This document shows, one piece after another, positions 7,612 through 15,130 of a stretch of 49,079 bases of DNA (its first letter is position 1; each line of letters starts with the position of its first letter). A model generated the notes under the pieces. The model did not search any database and was not told the origin of the DNA. It was given only the letters and a program-made list of their open reading frames with translations. The stretch is from DATCJU01 sp036562635 (GTDB lineage: Bacteria; Actinomycetota; Actinomycetes; Mycobacteriales; Pseudonocardiaceae), in the NCBI GenBank assembly GCA_036562635.1, contig DATCJU010000135.1, forward strand, positions 1 to 49,079, read 5' to 3'. The position numbers and the translations under genes are program-made.

Positions 7612-8831
7612 GCGTGCCCGGCGGTCGTCCGCCGCGCGCACTGCCCGCCGGATGGGTGGTGTTCGCCATCGTGGTGCTCGCCCTGAACCTGCGGCCACCC
7701 TTCACCGGCCCGGGTGCCCTGCTGCCCGCCATCTCCGCCGATCTCGGGCTGACCGGTGTCGAGGCCGGTCTGCTCACCACCCTTCCGGTGGCCTGCCTCG
7801 GGGTGTTCGGCGTGCTCGCCCCCGTGCTGCGGCGGCGCTGGGGCGACGAGGGCGCGGTGCTGCTCGCGCTGCCCCTGCTGCTGGTCGGTGACCTGCTGCG
7901 CCTGGGGCCGGACCGGCTGACCCTGTTCGCCGGCACCGTGCTGGTCGGTGCGGGGATCGGCATCGTCAGCGTGGCCCTGCCCGGGCTGATCAAGCGGGAG
8001 TTCCCCCGGCACGTGACGCTGGTCACTTCCCTGTACACCACGTGCCTGACCCTGGGGGCCGCGGCGGCCGCGGCCGTGGTGGTGCCGGTGCAGCACGCCG
8101 CGGGCGGCAGCTGGCGGGTCCCGTTGGGGGCACTGGTTCCGCTCGCCCTGGTCGCCTCCCTGGCCTGGCTGCCCGCGGTGCGTTCGGTGCACCGCCCGGA
8201 GGATCCGTCGGGTCCGTCGGTCGTGCTCCGGCGCTCACCGCTCGCCTGGCAGGTCACCGGTTTCATGGGACTGCAGTCGTTGCTGGCCTACGTGACCTTC
8301 GGCTACCTGGCGACCATCGGACAGTTCCGCGGACTGGCCGACACCGAGGCCGGCGTGCTGCTGTCGGTGTCCAGCCTCGTCCAGGCCGCGGGATCGCTGT
8401 TCCTGCCGGTCATGGCGCGTGGTCGCCGGGACCAGCGCTGGCTGACCGTGCTGACCACCAGCCTGGTCGTCACCGGGTACGTCGGGGTGGTGCTCGCCCC
8501 GCTCGGACAGATCTGGTTCTGGGCCGTGGTCCTCGGCTTCGGCCAGGGAGCGGGATTCGGACTGGCGCTCAGCCTGATCGGCCTGCGGGCCGGGGATGCG
8601 GCGATCGCCGCCCGGCTGTCCAGCATGGCGCAGGGCATCGGCTACGTGGTGGCGGCCACCGGTCCTCTCGTGGTCGGTGTGCTCAGCGAGATCAGCGGTG
8701 GCTGGACGGTGCCGCTCGTCGTGCTGCTCGGTGTGGCGGCGGTGCAGCTGGCCTGTGGGCTGGGCGCCGGACGTGCGGTCCGGATCGGAGCCGTCGTCGA
8801 ACGGCAGCCGGCCCGGGAGCACGTCGGGTGA
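7608..8831 (+). CDS. MFS transporter, CynX/NimT type
   Basis: Twelve-helix major-facilitator transporter of 407 residues in the cytoplasmic membrane. The first helix carries LNLRPPFTGPGALLP followed by ISADLGLT, characteristic of the CynX/NimT (cyanate and nitroimidazole transport) branch. A long central loop (about 190-210) divides two six-helix halves. The substrate cannot be told from sequence; such proteins are annotated as cyanate or drug exporters. The start is ATG 7608 with GGGAGGAG just upstream; GTG 7614 is an alternative. No neighbouring cyanase is visible, so a cyanate role is not supported by context. Confidence 0.8.
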   Translation: MSVPGGRPPRALPAGWVVFAIVVLALNLRPPFTGPGALLPAISADLGLTGVEAGLLTTLPVACLGVFGVLAPVLRRRWGDEGAVLLALPLLLVGDLLRLGPDRLTLFAGTVLVGAGIGIVSVALPGLIKREFPRHVTLVTSLYTTCLTLGAAAAAAVVVPVQHAAGGSWRVPLGALVPLALVASLAWLPAVRSVHRPEDPSGPSVVLRRSPLAWQVTGFMGLQSLLAYVTFGYLATIGQFRGLADTEAGVLLSVSSLVQAAGSLFLPVMARGRRDQRWLTVLTTSLVVTGYVGVVLAPLGQIWFWAVVLGFGQGAGFGLALSLIGLRAGDAAIAARLSSMAQGIGYVVAATGPLVVGVLSEISGGWTVPLVVLLGVAAVQLACGLGAGRAVRIGAVVERQPAREHVG

Positions 8832-9151
8832 CAACGGAAAGTGCTTCCTGATTCACGTTCGGTGTTCACTGATTCGTGTGCCTTCTCCTGACCGGAGGGC
8901 ACGCTCGACCGGACGGGTTGCCGTCCGTGGGAGCCGCTCAGCCGCCGCTCCTCGACCGCGTCACTCGAATGGCCGCACTGTCGGACCGAACTCATCGGCC
9001 CGGCGTCGACCGGTTATCGACCGCTCGGCGCCGCCGATCGCAGCCCCCCCGATTGTTCCCCCGACTGCGGGGGACGAACTGGTAGCCATTGAGTGCCACC
9101 GCGGCGACGAACCGTTCCGGCGCCGCACCGGACCGAGGGGAGGTGAGGCTC
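8832..9151. other. Intergenic stretch with direct repeats and a hairpin
   Basis: No convincing gene. Two near-identical decamers, TGATTCACGT (8849-8858) and TGATTCGTGT (8870-8879), lie 21 bases apart, two helical turns. A CCCCCG-ACTG-CGGGGG hairpin lies near 9057-9075. Confidence 0.35.
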
Positions 9152-9799
9152 GTGACCCGCGCACCATGGCCCATGGCCGTCCACAGCGACGTCCGCAGCA
9201 CGATCGTCGGGGCGATGCCCTCGATCGAGTTGCCCGCACCTGCCGATCAGCTCGCGGCCCGGGCCGCGGAACTGTTGGGTTGGAGTGGCGTCGTGCTGCC
9301 ACCGGTCACCCTGCTGGGCCGTCGGGTGCGACCGGTCGCCGAGCTGTTGACGGATCGGCACGCCGAGCGGCTGTGTTGGGGAGGAGGACCGGTCACCGAC
9401 CGCGTCACGGTCTCCACCTGGGCCTGGCCGGAGATGGCGGACCGGGCGCCCCTGCCCGCCGTCCGGATCTCCGGGGTGCTCGTGCCGGCCCGTCACTGGC
9501 GCACCGCCCTCGCCTCCGCGGTGCCCTTCGCCCGCTTCTGCAACACCGCGGTGGTGCTGCCCACCACGGTGACCGACAGCGAGGACTTCCTGGTCAACGG
9601 TGCCTTCCGGGCCCGTTACCACGGTATCGGCATGATCGCCGCCACCGACGCCGACGAGCTGGTGGTCCTGCACTCCGGCCGCACCGAGCGGCCGTACGTG
9701 GAGGACACCGCCACGTACCGGTGGGTGCACGAGGTCGTCTACGCGCACCTGCTCGACACCATGCCCCAACTCGCCGCCGACCTTCCGGCGGACTGCTGA
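9152..9799 (+). CDS. Hypothetical protein, 215 residues
   Basis: Soluble protein not recognised by me. The start GTG 9152 is chosen because GGGGAGGTGAGG (9137-9148) lies directly upstream; an ATG at 9089 would add 21 residues with no ribosome-binding site. The sequence is Ala/Val-rich with a central PAVRISGVLVPARHW strand region and the segment RFCNTAVVLP, and it has no signal peptide, membrane helix or known catalytic motif. Third-position GC is high, supporting real coding. It stands alone between the MFS gene and a bidirectional terminator, so context offers no function. Confidence 0.65.
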   Translation: MTRAPWPMAVHSDVRSTIVGAMPSIELPAPADQLAARAAELLGWSGVVLPPVTLLGRRVRPVAELLTDRHAERLCWGGGPVTDRVTVSTWAWPEMADRAPLPAVRISGVLVPARHWRTALASAVPFARFCNTAVVLPTTVTDSEDFLVNGAFRARYHGIGMIAATDADELVVLHSGRTERPYVEDTATYRWVHEVVYAHLLDTMPQLAADLPADC

Positions 9800-9951
9800 C
9801 ACCCCTCCGACTCGTCCCTCCGACCGAACCGCCCGTCTGCCCCGCGGTCGGTCCGGAACATGACCCCGACGGCCGTGCCCCCGGCCACCCGACAGGACCG
9901 CGCAGTACACCTCCCGCTCGCGCCGGATCCGGTGGGGTCATGACCGGCAAC

Positions 9952-9987
9952 GAGCCCCGTCCCCGGAGTCCTTCGGGGACGGGGCTC
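9952..9987. terminator. Bidirectional terminator between convergent genes
   Basis: GAGCCCCGTCCCC (9952-9964) and GGGGACGGGGCTC (9975-9987) form a perfect 13-bp stem with a 10-base loop. It lies between the stop at 9799 (+) and the stop at 10022 (-). Confidence 0.85.
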
Positions 9988-10021
9988 GCTGGTCGTGGCA
10001 CCGGAACCGGACGGTGGGTGG

Positions 10022-11416
10022 TCAGAACCGCGGGTCGAGGTCGAGGTCACCGGGCTCGGTGACGCCGTCGAGCACCCGGTCGGTGTAGGCGTTGCGGAAC
10101 CGACGCCCCGGGTCCAGGCGGTCCCGTACCCGCAGGAAGTCGTCGAACCGGGGGTAGCGCTCCCGCAGCCGGTCCGCGTTCAGCCCGTGCAGCTTGCCCC
10201 AGTGCGGCCGGCCCCCGGCCGCGACGCACACCGACTCGACGGTACGGAACCAGTGCCGGTAGGGCATGCCCAGGTACTGGTGTGCGGCGATGTACACGGT
10301 CTCCCGTCCGTACGCGGTGGACAGCCAGATGTCGTCGGCGGCGCACACCCGCACCTCCACCGGGAGGGCGATCGGGTGTTCCAGCCGCGGCACCGCGGCC
10401 CGCAGCTCGGTCAGGACGTCCACGGCCGCCTCCCGGGGCACCGCCCACTCGGTCTCCACGAAGCGCACCCGGCGCTCGGTGACGAACACCCGGTGCGAGC
10501 GGTCGCTGTACCGACGGACGGACAGGGCGTGCGAGGAGAGGCGGTGCAGGGGCGCCACCAGGGCGGGCACCGCACGGCCGGCCCGGCACAGCAGGTCCAG
10601 GGCGGTGTTCTCCAGCAGCCGGTACTCCAGGTGGTGCCGGAACGGGTGCAGCGGACGGGGCCGTTCCCCGGCGGGCAGGCGGTTGTTCCGCTTCACCAGG
10701 GCACGGTCCCCGTGCGGGAACCAGTAGAACTCGAAGTGGTCGTTGCCGTCGGCGAACTCGGACAGGCCCTCCAGCACCTCGTCGACCGGCATCGGCCGCT
10801 CGTCGGCGGCGAGCACGAACGCCGGGACGCAGCGCAGGGTGACCGTGCTGATCACGCCGAGGGCCCCCAGGCCGATCCGGGCGGCGGCCAGCAGGTCCGG
10901 GTCGTCCTGCTCGCTGCACCGCAGTACGGACCCGTCGGCCAGGACCAGCTCCAGACCGGCGACCTGGGTGGCCAGGCCGCCGAGTCGGGCCCCGGTGCCG
11001 TGGGTGCCGGTGGAGATCGCTCCGGCGACGGTCTGCGCGTCGATGTCCCCGAGGTTGGCCATGGCCAGGCCCAGACGGTCCAGCTCGGCGTTCAGCCGGC
11101 GCAGCGTGGTCCCGGACCGGACGGTGACCAGGTCCCCGGACACGTCGACCACACCGGTCCAGTCGCTCAGGTCCAGTGCCACACCGTCGGTGGCGGCGGT
11201 ACCGGTGAACGAGTGCCCGCTCCCGAGCGCCCGTACCGGCAGGTCCTGCTCCGCTGCGGTGCGGACGGCGTCGGCGATCTCCTCCATCGAACGGGGGCGG
11301 GCCGTGCGGAGCGGTCGGGCGGTCAGGGTGCGTGCCCAGTTGGTCCACGCCAGTCCGTCCCGGCCGTGGGCGGGGGTCGAGGGAGCGGGACCGGAGTGCC
11401 GGATGGTGTAGCGCAT
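10022..11416 (-). CDS. FAD-linked aldonolactone oxidoreductase (D-arabinono-1,4-lactone oxidase family)
   Basis: VAO-family flavoenzyme that oxidises a sugar 1,4-lactone, as L-gulono- or D-arabinono-lactone oxidases do in ascorbate-type pathways. The N-terminal FAD-binding domain carries GSGHSF with His68, the position of covalent 8-alpha-histidyl FAD attachment in the family. The ALO C-terminal domain carries the family's catalytic HWGK at 405-408. Length 464 is a little over Mycobacterium L-gulonolactone dehydrogenase. ATG 11416 has GGGGAGGA just upstream. It is divergent from a PLP enzyme with shared control DNA, suggesting one pathway. Natural substrate and electron acceptor are unknown. 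Confidence 0.85.
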   Translation of the reverse strand: MRYTIRHSGPAPSTPAHGRDGLAWTNWARTLTARPLRTARPRSMEEIADAVRTAAEQDLPVRALGSGHSFTGTAATDGVALDLSDWTGVVDVSGDLVTVRSGTTLRRLNAELDRLGLAMANLGDIDAQTVAGAISTGTHGTGARLGGLATQVAGLELVLADGSVLRCSEQDDPDLLAAARIGLGALGVISTVTLRCVPAFVLAADERPMPVDEVLEGLSEFADGNDHFEFYWFPHGDRALVKRNNRLPAGERPRPLHPFRHHLEYRLLENTALDLLCRAGRAVPALVAPLHRLSSHALSVRRYSDRSHRVFVTERRVRFVETEWAVPREAAVDVLTELRAAVPRLEHPIALPVEVRVCAADDIWLSTAYGRETVYIAAHQYLGMPYRHWFRTVESVCVAAGGRPHWGKLHGLNADRLRERYPRFDDFLRVRDRLDPGRRFRNAYTDRVLDGVTEPGDLDLDPRF

Positions 11417-11426
11417 GCCGTCCTCC

Positions 11427-11441
11427 CCAGGACTTTCCTGG
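11427..11441. promoter_or_regulatory. Palindrome CCAGGA-CTT-TCCTGG between divergent genes
   Basis: Six-base arms with a three-base centre lie in the predicted 5' leader of the lactone oxidase transcript, adjacent to its ribosome-binding site. It could be a second operator or an mRNA hairpin. Confidence 0.4.
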
Positions 11442-11443
11442 TC

Positions 11444-11472
11444 ACGCTAGGTGAACGATGTTCACCGATCAA
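11444..11472 (-). promoter_or_regulatory. Promoter of the lactone oxidase gene with operator in its spacer
   Basis: On the minus strand, TTGATC (11467-11472) and TAGCGT (11444-11449) are separated by 17 bases. Those 17 bases are exactly the inverted repeat GGTGAAC-ATC-GTTCACC (11450-11466). A dimeric repressor bound there would block RNA polymerase for this gene and probably the divergent one. Confidence 0.6.
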
Positions 11473-11496
11473 GGGGAGAGGCCCTACCGTGGCGGT

Positions 11497-12693
11497 GTGC
11501 GGTCCGATGCCCGATTCATCCGGTACCAGGAGGCCACGGCCGATCTCGACCCACCGTTGGCCGTGGTCGATCTGGACGCCTTCCGGCGGAACGCGGCTCA
11601 GCTGCGCCGGCGTGCCCAGGGGCGGCCGGTGCGGGTCGCCAGCAAGTCGGTGCGGGTGGTGGAGCTACTGCGCCAGGTGCTGGCCGAACCCGGGTACTCC
11701 GGTCTGCTGTGCTACTCGCTGGCCGAGGCGTTGTGGCTCGTCGACCAGGGGGTCACCGACGACGCGGTGGTGGGGTATCCGACGGCGGACCGGGCGGCGC
11801 TGCGTGCGCTGGCGGCCGACGAGCGGACTCGTGCCGCGGTGACGATCATGGTGGACGACGTCGCCCAGCTCGACCTGGTCGACGCGGCGTTGGGGCCGGG
11901 TCATCCGGAGATCCGGGTGTGCCTGGAACTCGACGCGTCCTGGCGTCCCGCTCCGGGGGTGCACGTGGGGGCGCGGCGGTCCCCGGTGCACGGTGCCGAC
12001 CAGGCGGTGGCCCTGGCCCGCGCGGTGCACGAGCGACCGGGGTTCCGGCTGGTCGGTCTGATGGCCTACGAGGCGCAGATCGCAGGGGTCCCGGACGCGC
12101 CTCCCCGGCAGCCGCTGCGCGGGCTGGCCGTGCGCTGGATGCAGCGCCGGTCGTGGACGGAGCTGGTGGAGCGCCGGACGGCCGTGGTCACGGCGGTTCG
12201 CGAGGTCGCGGAGCTGGAGTTCGTCAACGCCGGGGGCACGGGCAGCCTGGAGCGGACCGCCGACGATCCCTCGGTGACCGAGGTGGCGGCAGGGTCCGGG
12301 CTGTTCGGGCCGGTGTTGTTCGACGGCTACCGCGCGTTCCGCCCGGAACCTGCGGCTCTGTTCGCGTTGCCGGTGGTGCGCCGGCCGGGGCCCCGGGTGG
12401 CGACGGTGTTCGGCGGGGGCTATCCGGCCTCGGGACCGGGTGGCCCGGACCGGCTTCCGGTGCCGGTGTATCCGCCGGGGCTGCGACTGACCGGCATGGA
12501 GGGCGCGGGGGAGGTGCAGACGCCGGTGGTCGGCCGGGCCGCCGACCTCCTCCGGGTGGGCGACCGGGTGTGGTTCCGGCACGTCAAGGCCGGTGAGCTG
12601 GCCGAACGGTTCGCCGAGGTCCACCTGGTGCAGGGGGACCGGCGGGTCGCCACCGTGCCCACCTATCGGGGTGCCGGCCGGTGTTTCGGCTGA
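11497..12693 (+). CDS. PLP-dependent amino-acid deaminase/aldolase, alanine racemase-like fold
   Basis: Fold-type III pyridoxal-phosphate enzyme (398 residues) with an N-terminal TIM barrel and C-terminal beta domain, related to D-threonine aldolase and alanine racemase. The strand LAVVDLDAF is followed by RVASKSVRV, where Lys50 is the expected PLP lysine; EFVNAGGTGSLERT and VTEVAAGSGLFGP contribute the phosphate-binding side. I take GTG 11497 as start because ATG 11458 lies inside the operator palindrome and family members begin close to RYQEATADLD; the purine tract 11473-11481 is rather distant. It faces the aldonolactone oxidase; substrate unknown. Confidence 0.75.
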   Translation: MRSDARFIRYQEATADLDPPLAVVDLDAFRRNAAQLRRRAQGRPVRVASKSVRVVELLRQVLAEPGYSGLLCYSLAEALWLVDQGVTDDAVVGYPTADRAALRALAADERTRAAVTIMVDDVAQLDLVDAALGPGHPEIRVCLELDASWRPAPGVHVGARRSPVHGADQAVALARAVHERPGFRLVGLMAYEAQIAGVPDAPPRQPLRGLAVRWMQRRSWTELVERRTAVVTAVREVAELEFVNAGGTGSLERTADDPSVTEVAAGSGLFGPVLFDGYRAFRPEPAALFALPVVRRPGPRVATVFGGGYPASGPGGPDRLPVPVYPPGLRLTGMEGAGEVQTPVVGRAADLLRVGDRVWFRHVKAGELAERFAEVHLVQGDRRVATVPTYRGAGRCFG

Positions 12694-12694
12694 G

Positions 12695-12721
12695 GCCGAA
12701 GGACCGGTTTTCCTTCTCGGC
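12695..12721. terminator. Hairpin between convergent deaminase and TetR genes
   Basis: GCCGAAGGA pairs with TCCTTCTCGGC across a short T-rich loop, with a two-base bulge. It lies between stops at 12693 (+) and 12751 (-), so it probably serves both. Confidence 0.5.
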
Positions 12722-12750
12722 TCGGGCCGTCCACCGGCCGGCTCGGTGTT

Positions 12751-13383
12751 TCAGCGTTTCTCGGCACGGCTGCTGTCGATACGACTGCTGAGATAGCCGC
12801 GCACCAGGTGCTTGGCCTCGTTGACCAGGACCGGGTCCCCCTGTGGATTACGGCGGAACGCCAGGTCGAGTACGGCTTCGCTGGCTTCGATCGCCACCGT
12901 GAGAGTGAGCACCAGGTCGCCGCCCGGCAGTTTGAAGTGTTGGGTCAGCAACTGGGCCAGCCGGTCGGCGATGACTGCGCTGTTGTCCCGGCCGGGTTCG
13001 AGCAGTCGTACGTCGATGGCGTCCCCGAAATGCAGCCGGCCGAAGCCGGGCACTTCGCGGTTCATCTCCATGTAGAGATCGATGATGGCGTCGAAGCCGT
13101 CCCACCAGTGAGTGAACCGAGCCGTGCGGAAACGGGCTTCCAGGTTCTCCAGGAACCGTTCCAGGTTCCGCAGGGTGAGGGCCTGGACGACCGCTCGTTT
13201 GTCCGGGAAGAACTGGTAGAGCGAACCGACGGCGACTCCGGCGCGTTCGGCGATCAATGTCGTGGTGACACCGTCGTAGCCGTGTTCGTCGATCAGTTCG
13301 GCGCAGGCGTCGAGCATGCGCTCGACGCGTTGTGCACTGCGCTGCTGCACTGGGCGGCGGCGAAGCGGGGCGGTGATGGACAC
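12751..13383 (-). CDS. TetR-family transcriptional regulator
   Basis: One-component repressor of 210 residues. The N-terminal HTH (about 12-60) reads RRPVQQRSAQRVERML, then TTTLIAERAGVAVGSLYQFFP, the diagnostic TetR recognition region. The C-terminal ligand-binding domain is helical and unassigned. The start is GTG 13383, with AGGAG at 13390-13394 six bases ahead; the unit TCAGCTCCTG is duplicated on the + strand, giving a second AGGAG at 13400-13404. Its start lies two bases after a 27-codon ORF. It is a candidate regulator of the lactone oxidase/deaminase pair, but that is inference. Confidence 0.88.
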   Translation of the reverse strand: MSITAPLRRRPVQQRSAQRVERMLDACAELIDEHGYDGVTTTLIAERAGVAVGSLYQFFPDKRAVVQALTLRNLERFLENLEARFRTARFTHWWDGFDAIIDLYMEMNREVPGFGRLHFGDAIDVRLLEPGRDNSAVIADRLAQLLTQHFKLPGGDLVLTLTVAIEASEAVLDLAFRRNPQGDPVLVNEAKHLVRGYLSSRIDSSRAEKR

Positions 13384-13385
13384 AG

Positions 13386-13469
13386 TCAGCTCCTGTCAGC
13401 TCCTGTGCTTGGGCGGGCAACCGCACCCAGCCGGGCACCGCGGGTGGTGATCGAACGGATACGACCCAC
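13386..13469 (-). CDS. Candidate 27-codon small ORF coupled to the TetR gene
   Basis: GTG 13469 is preceded by GAGGAGG with five-base spacing. The frame encodes a basic peptide starting MGRIRSITTRGARLG and ends in TGA two bases before the TetR GTG. The peptide is not recognised. Spacing and ribosome-binding site suggest it is translated and coupled to TetR; alternatively it is only a leader. Confidence 0.4.
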   Translation of the reverse strand: MGRIRSITTRGARLGAVARPSTGADRS

Positions 13470-13553
13470 GATGCCCTCCTCAACGGACTTTCCCCCTGAT
13501 TCTCACCCGCTGTACTCCGTATGGCCCCTCCATGAATAGTCCGACACGCCTAC

Positions 13554-13576
13554 AAAATGAGAATCATTCGCATTTT
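13554..13576. promoter_or_regulatory. Zur/Fur-type metal-regulator box
   Basis: A 23-bp palindrome with left arm AAAATGAGAAT, central C and right arm ATTCGCATTTT (10 of 11 pairs match). The pattern AAATGAAAATCATTTTCA is typical of actinobacterial Zur boxes. It lies in unusually AT-rich DNA about 85 bases upstream of the small ORF/TetR unit, and upstream of a short possible transcript on the + strand. Confidence 0.5.
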
Positions 13577-13683
13577 TACTCCGGACGGGTGAATATCAAC
13601 AGGGGGGATGGCGCCGGAAAACGCTCGTCGATGTTCGTTCGTCGCATCCTTCCGTCCGGAACGGACCACTCTCCCGACGAACA

Positions 13684-13721
13684 TCAGGCCTGCCACCCGG
13701 AGTTCCGGGCGGCAGGCCTGA
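13684..13721. terminator. Strong hairpin 1 of 3
   Basis: TCAGGCCTGCC pairs with GGCAGGCCTGA (11 bp), continued after one mismatch by CCCGG/CCGGG with an AGTT loop. It ends any transcript running rightward from the Zur-like box, or a leftward one. Confidence 0.6.
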
Positions 13722-13746
13722 CATGAGGGAGGAGGGGGAGCGAGGC

Positions 13747-13786
13747 CCCACCCCCGCGCGATCGGAGGGCTCGGCGCGGGGGTGGG
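13747..13786. terminator. Strong hairpin 2 of 3
   Basis: CCCACCCCCGCGC (13747-13759) and GCGCGGGGGTGGG (13774-13786) form a perfect 13-bp stem with a 14-base loop. Confidence 0.55.
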
Positions 13787-13790
13787 ACCG

Positions 13791-13838
13791 GCGTGTCCGT
13801 TCCGGGACGATCGCCGGCACTGGCCGGGACGGACACGC
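13791..13838. terminator. Strong hairpin 3 of 3
   Basis: GCGTGTCCGTTCCGG (13791-13805) pairs with CCGGGACGGACACGC (13824-13838), a 15-bp stem with one T-G wobble and an 18-base loop. Confidence 0.5.
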
Positions 13839-14225
13839 TCTGACCGGCGCAGCAGCCGGGTCGGGGTCGGCGCGCACCGTTCGGGCGGCGGGAGACGCCC
13901 GGGGGCACGCGGTGGTGCCCGTCCGGGGTCACGGGCACCACCGCGGGTGGAAGTCCGCGAGCCGGCACTGGTCGGGGGAAGGGCTGTTGTGCAGCACCGG
14001 CCCGCGGAGGTCCCTTGTCCGTGGTGGCGTGGGGCACCGCCACCACGGAAGCCGCTGGCGTATGAAGTTGTGCGCACCGGCGTCCGGACGGCCGACGGCC
14101 CGGTCCGCCGCGGTCGGGGGCGCGCGGGGCCGGGAACCGTCGACCGTCGGAGCGGCCGTTCGACCCATGGGGGATGGGAGTGGCTCGGGTCGGGACCGCT
14201 CGTCGGGCGCCGGGTCAGACCGGGC
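13839..14225. other. Gene-poor stretch
   Basis: No secure gene. A minus-strand frame ending at 13929 (last residues FHPRWCP) contains paired Trp/Cys residues and could be a small protein, but it has no ribosome-binding site and uses a rare ATA codon. Confidence 0.3.
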
Positions 14226-14588
14226 TCATCCGGTCACCGTTCCGGCCGGGGCGTTGCGTGGGGTGCCCGGCTGCTTCCGTCGGGCGTCCATGCGGTGTCG
14301 TGCCGGAAGCGGAGGCGGCCCGCCGCCCACGAGGTGGTCGTGGGCGGTACGCCACACCGAGCACGGTGCCCGCCGCTGACGCCAGCGGGTGGAGCAGCCT
14401 CGGCAGTTGCCCCGCTCGTCGGGCTCGTGTGCCGCTAGCACGGCACGCCAACTCTCGGTCAGCCGCGGCAGCTCGGACCGCGCCACGGACACCAGGGACG
14501 GCACGTCGGCGCGGGTGGCCAGTGTGGCGAGCAGGTCGAGCCGCTCCGACACGGCGTCCCGCAGCACCTGACCCAGGATCTCGTCCAT
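14226..14588 (-). CDS. Small conserved-type protein with CxxC and CxVW-AH motifs
   Basis: A 120-residue protein with an all-helical N-terminal half (about 1-55) and a cysteine cluster: CRGC at about 62-65 and a third Cys in APCSVWRTAHDHLV near 77. The Cys and His spacing suggests metal binding. I recall similar small proteins beside XRE regulators in Pseudonocardiales but know no function. ATG 14588 has a purine-rich GGAAGGGGG upstream at a somewhat long distance. The last 30 residues are Pro/Arg-rich and may be a poorly conserved tail. It is divergent from the XRE-TPR gene, with 540 bases between. Confidence 0.6.
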   Translation of the reverse strand: MDEILGQVLRDAVSERLDLLATLATRADVPSLVSVARSELPRLTESWRAVLAAHEPDERGNCRGCSTRWRQRRAPCSVWRTAHDHLVGGGPPPLPARHRMDARRKQPGTPRNAPAGTVTG

Positions 14589-15066
14589 CGAACGTCACCG
14601 CCCCCTTCCCGCCCGATCGGCAGCGTCGAGGAGGGCAACCCTCGGTCGTCCTGGCCGGTCGGCGGAGAGCACGGCGGTCCCGCCCGGAGTACCGGAGAGA
14701 ACCGTGCGGTCCTTGCCGACCAGCACGGTGCGGGGGTGGCGCCGGTTCACCGCGTCCCGGCACCGGAACTGCCACCGGCGTCGTGGATGGGCGCGACCGC
14801 GCGTCGCCGGCCGGACCCCCGGCCCGGGGCCGCCGGCCCGCTCCGCCGTACCGGAGAACCCGGACACCGGGTCCCCGGAGGCGGGGGAGCGTTGCTCGGC
14901 CAGATCCACGACTGCCTCCGTCGTTCTTCCGCTGATCCGTCGTCCGACGAGACAAGGTTGCGACGAATTCGAAGGGGGAGGGGAGTCGGCAGCGCTGATC
15001 GGCGCGACACTGACGACGAGCGGTCGGCGGAGTTCGGCCGGGCCGATCAGGTCCGCCGATCGCGGC
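14589..15066. other. Intergenic stretch without recognised gene
   Basis: Frames here lack start signals and protein-like composition. Apart from upstream sequence for the divergent genes on both sides I see nothing definable. Confidence 0.5.
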
Positions 15067-15096
15067 TTCACCGCTGTACAGCAGTGCCCTTAGTCT
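15067..15096 (+). promoter_or_regulatory. Promoter of the XRE-TPR gene with palindrome in the spacer
   Basis: TTCACC (15067-15072) and TAGTCT (15091-15096) are separated by 18 bases. The spacer begins with the perfect palindrome GCTGTACAGC (15073-15082), a possible self-binding site. The predicted start near 15103 rules out ATG 15101 as initiator. Confidence 0.5.
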
Positions 15097-15130
15097 GCCG
15101 ATGAGCCCGTTGAGCCGGGAGGAGCCGCAA

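Noticed and set aside
13608..13721. Rightward 37-codon frame after GGGGGG downstream of the Zur-like box
   Set aside because: The frame runs through the strong hairpin at 13684-13721 and the peptide has no recognisable features, so it is probably non-coding.
13929..14168. Minus-strand 79-codon frame ending FHPRWCP with paired Trp/Cys residues
   Set aside because: No ribosome-binding site, low-complexity first third and a rare ATA codon; kept only as a possibility within the gene-poor stretch.
14589..15066. Search for CRISPR, phage or insertion-sequence remnants in gene-poor regions
   Set aside because: No spaced direct repeats of CRISPR type, no transposase motifs and no terminal inverted repeats with target duplications were seen anywhere in the window.
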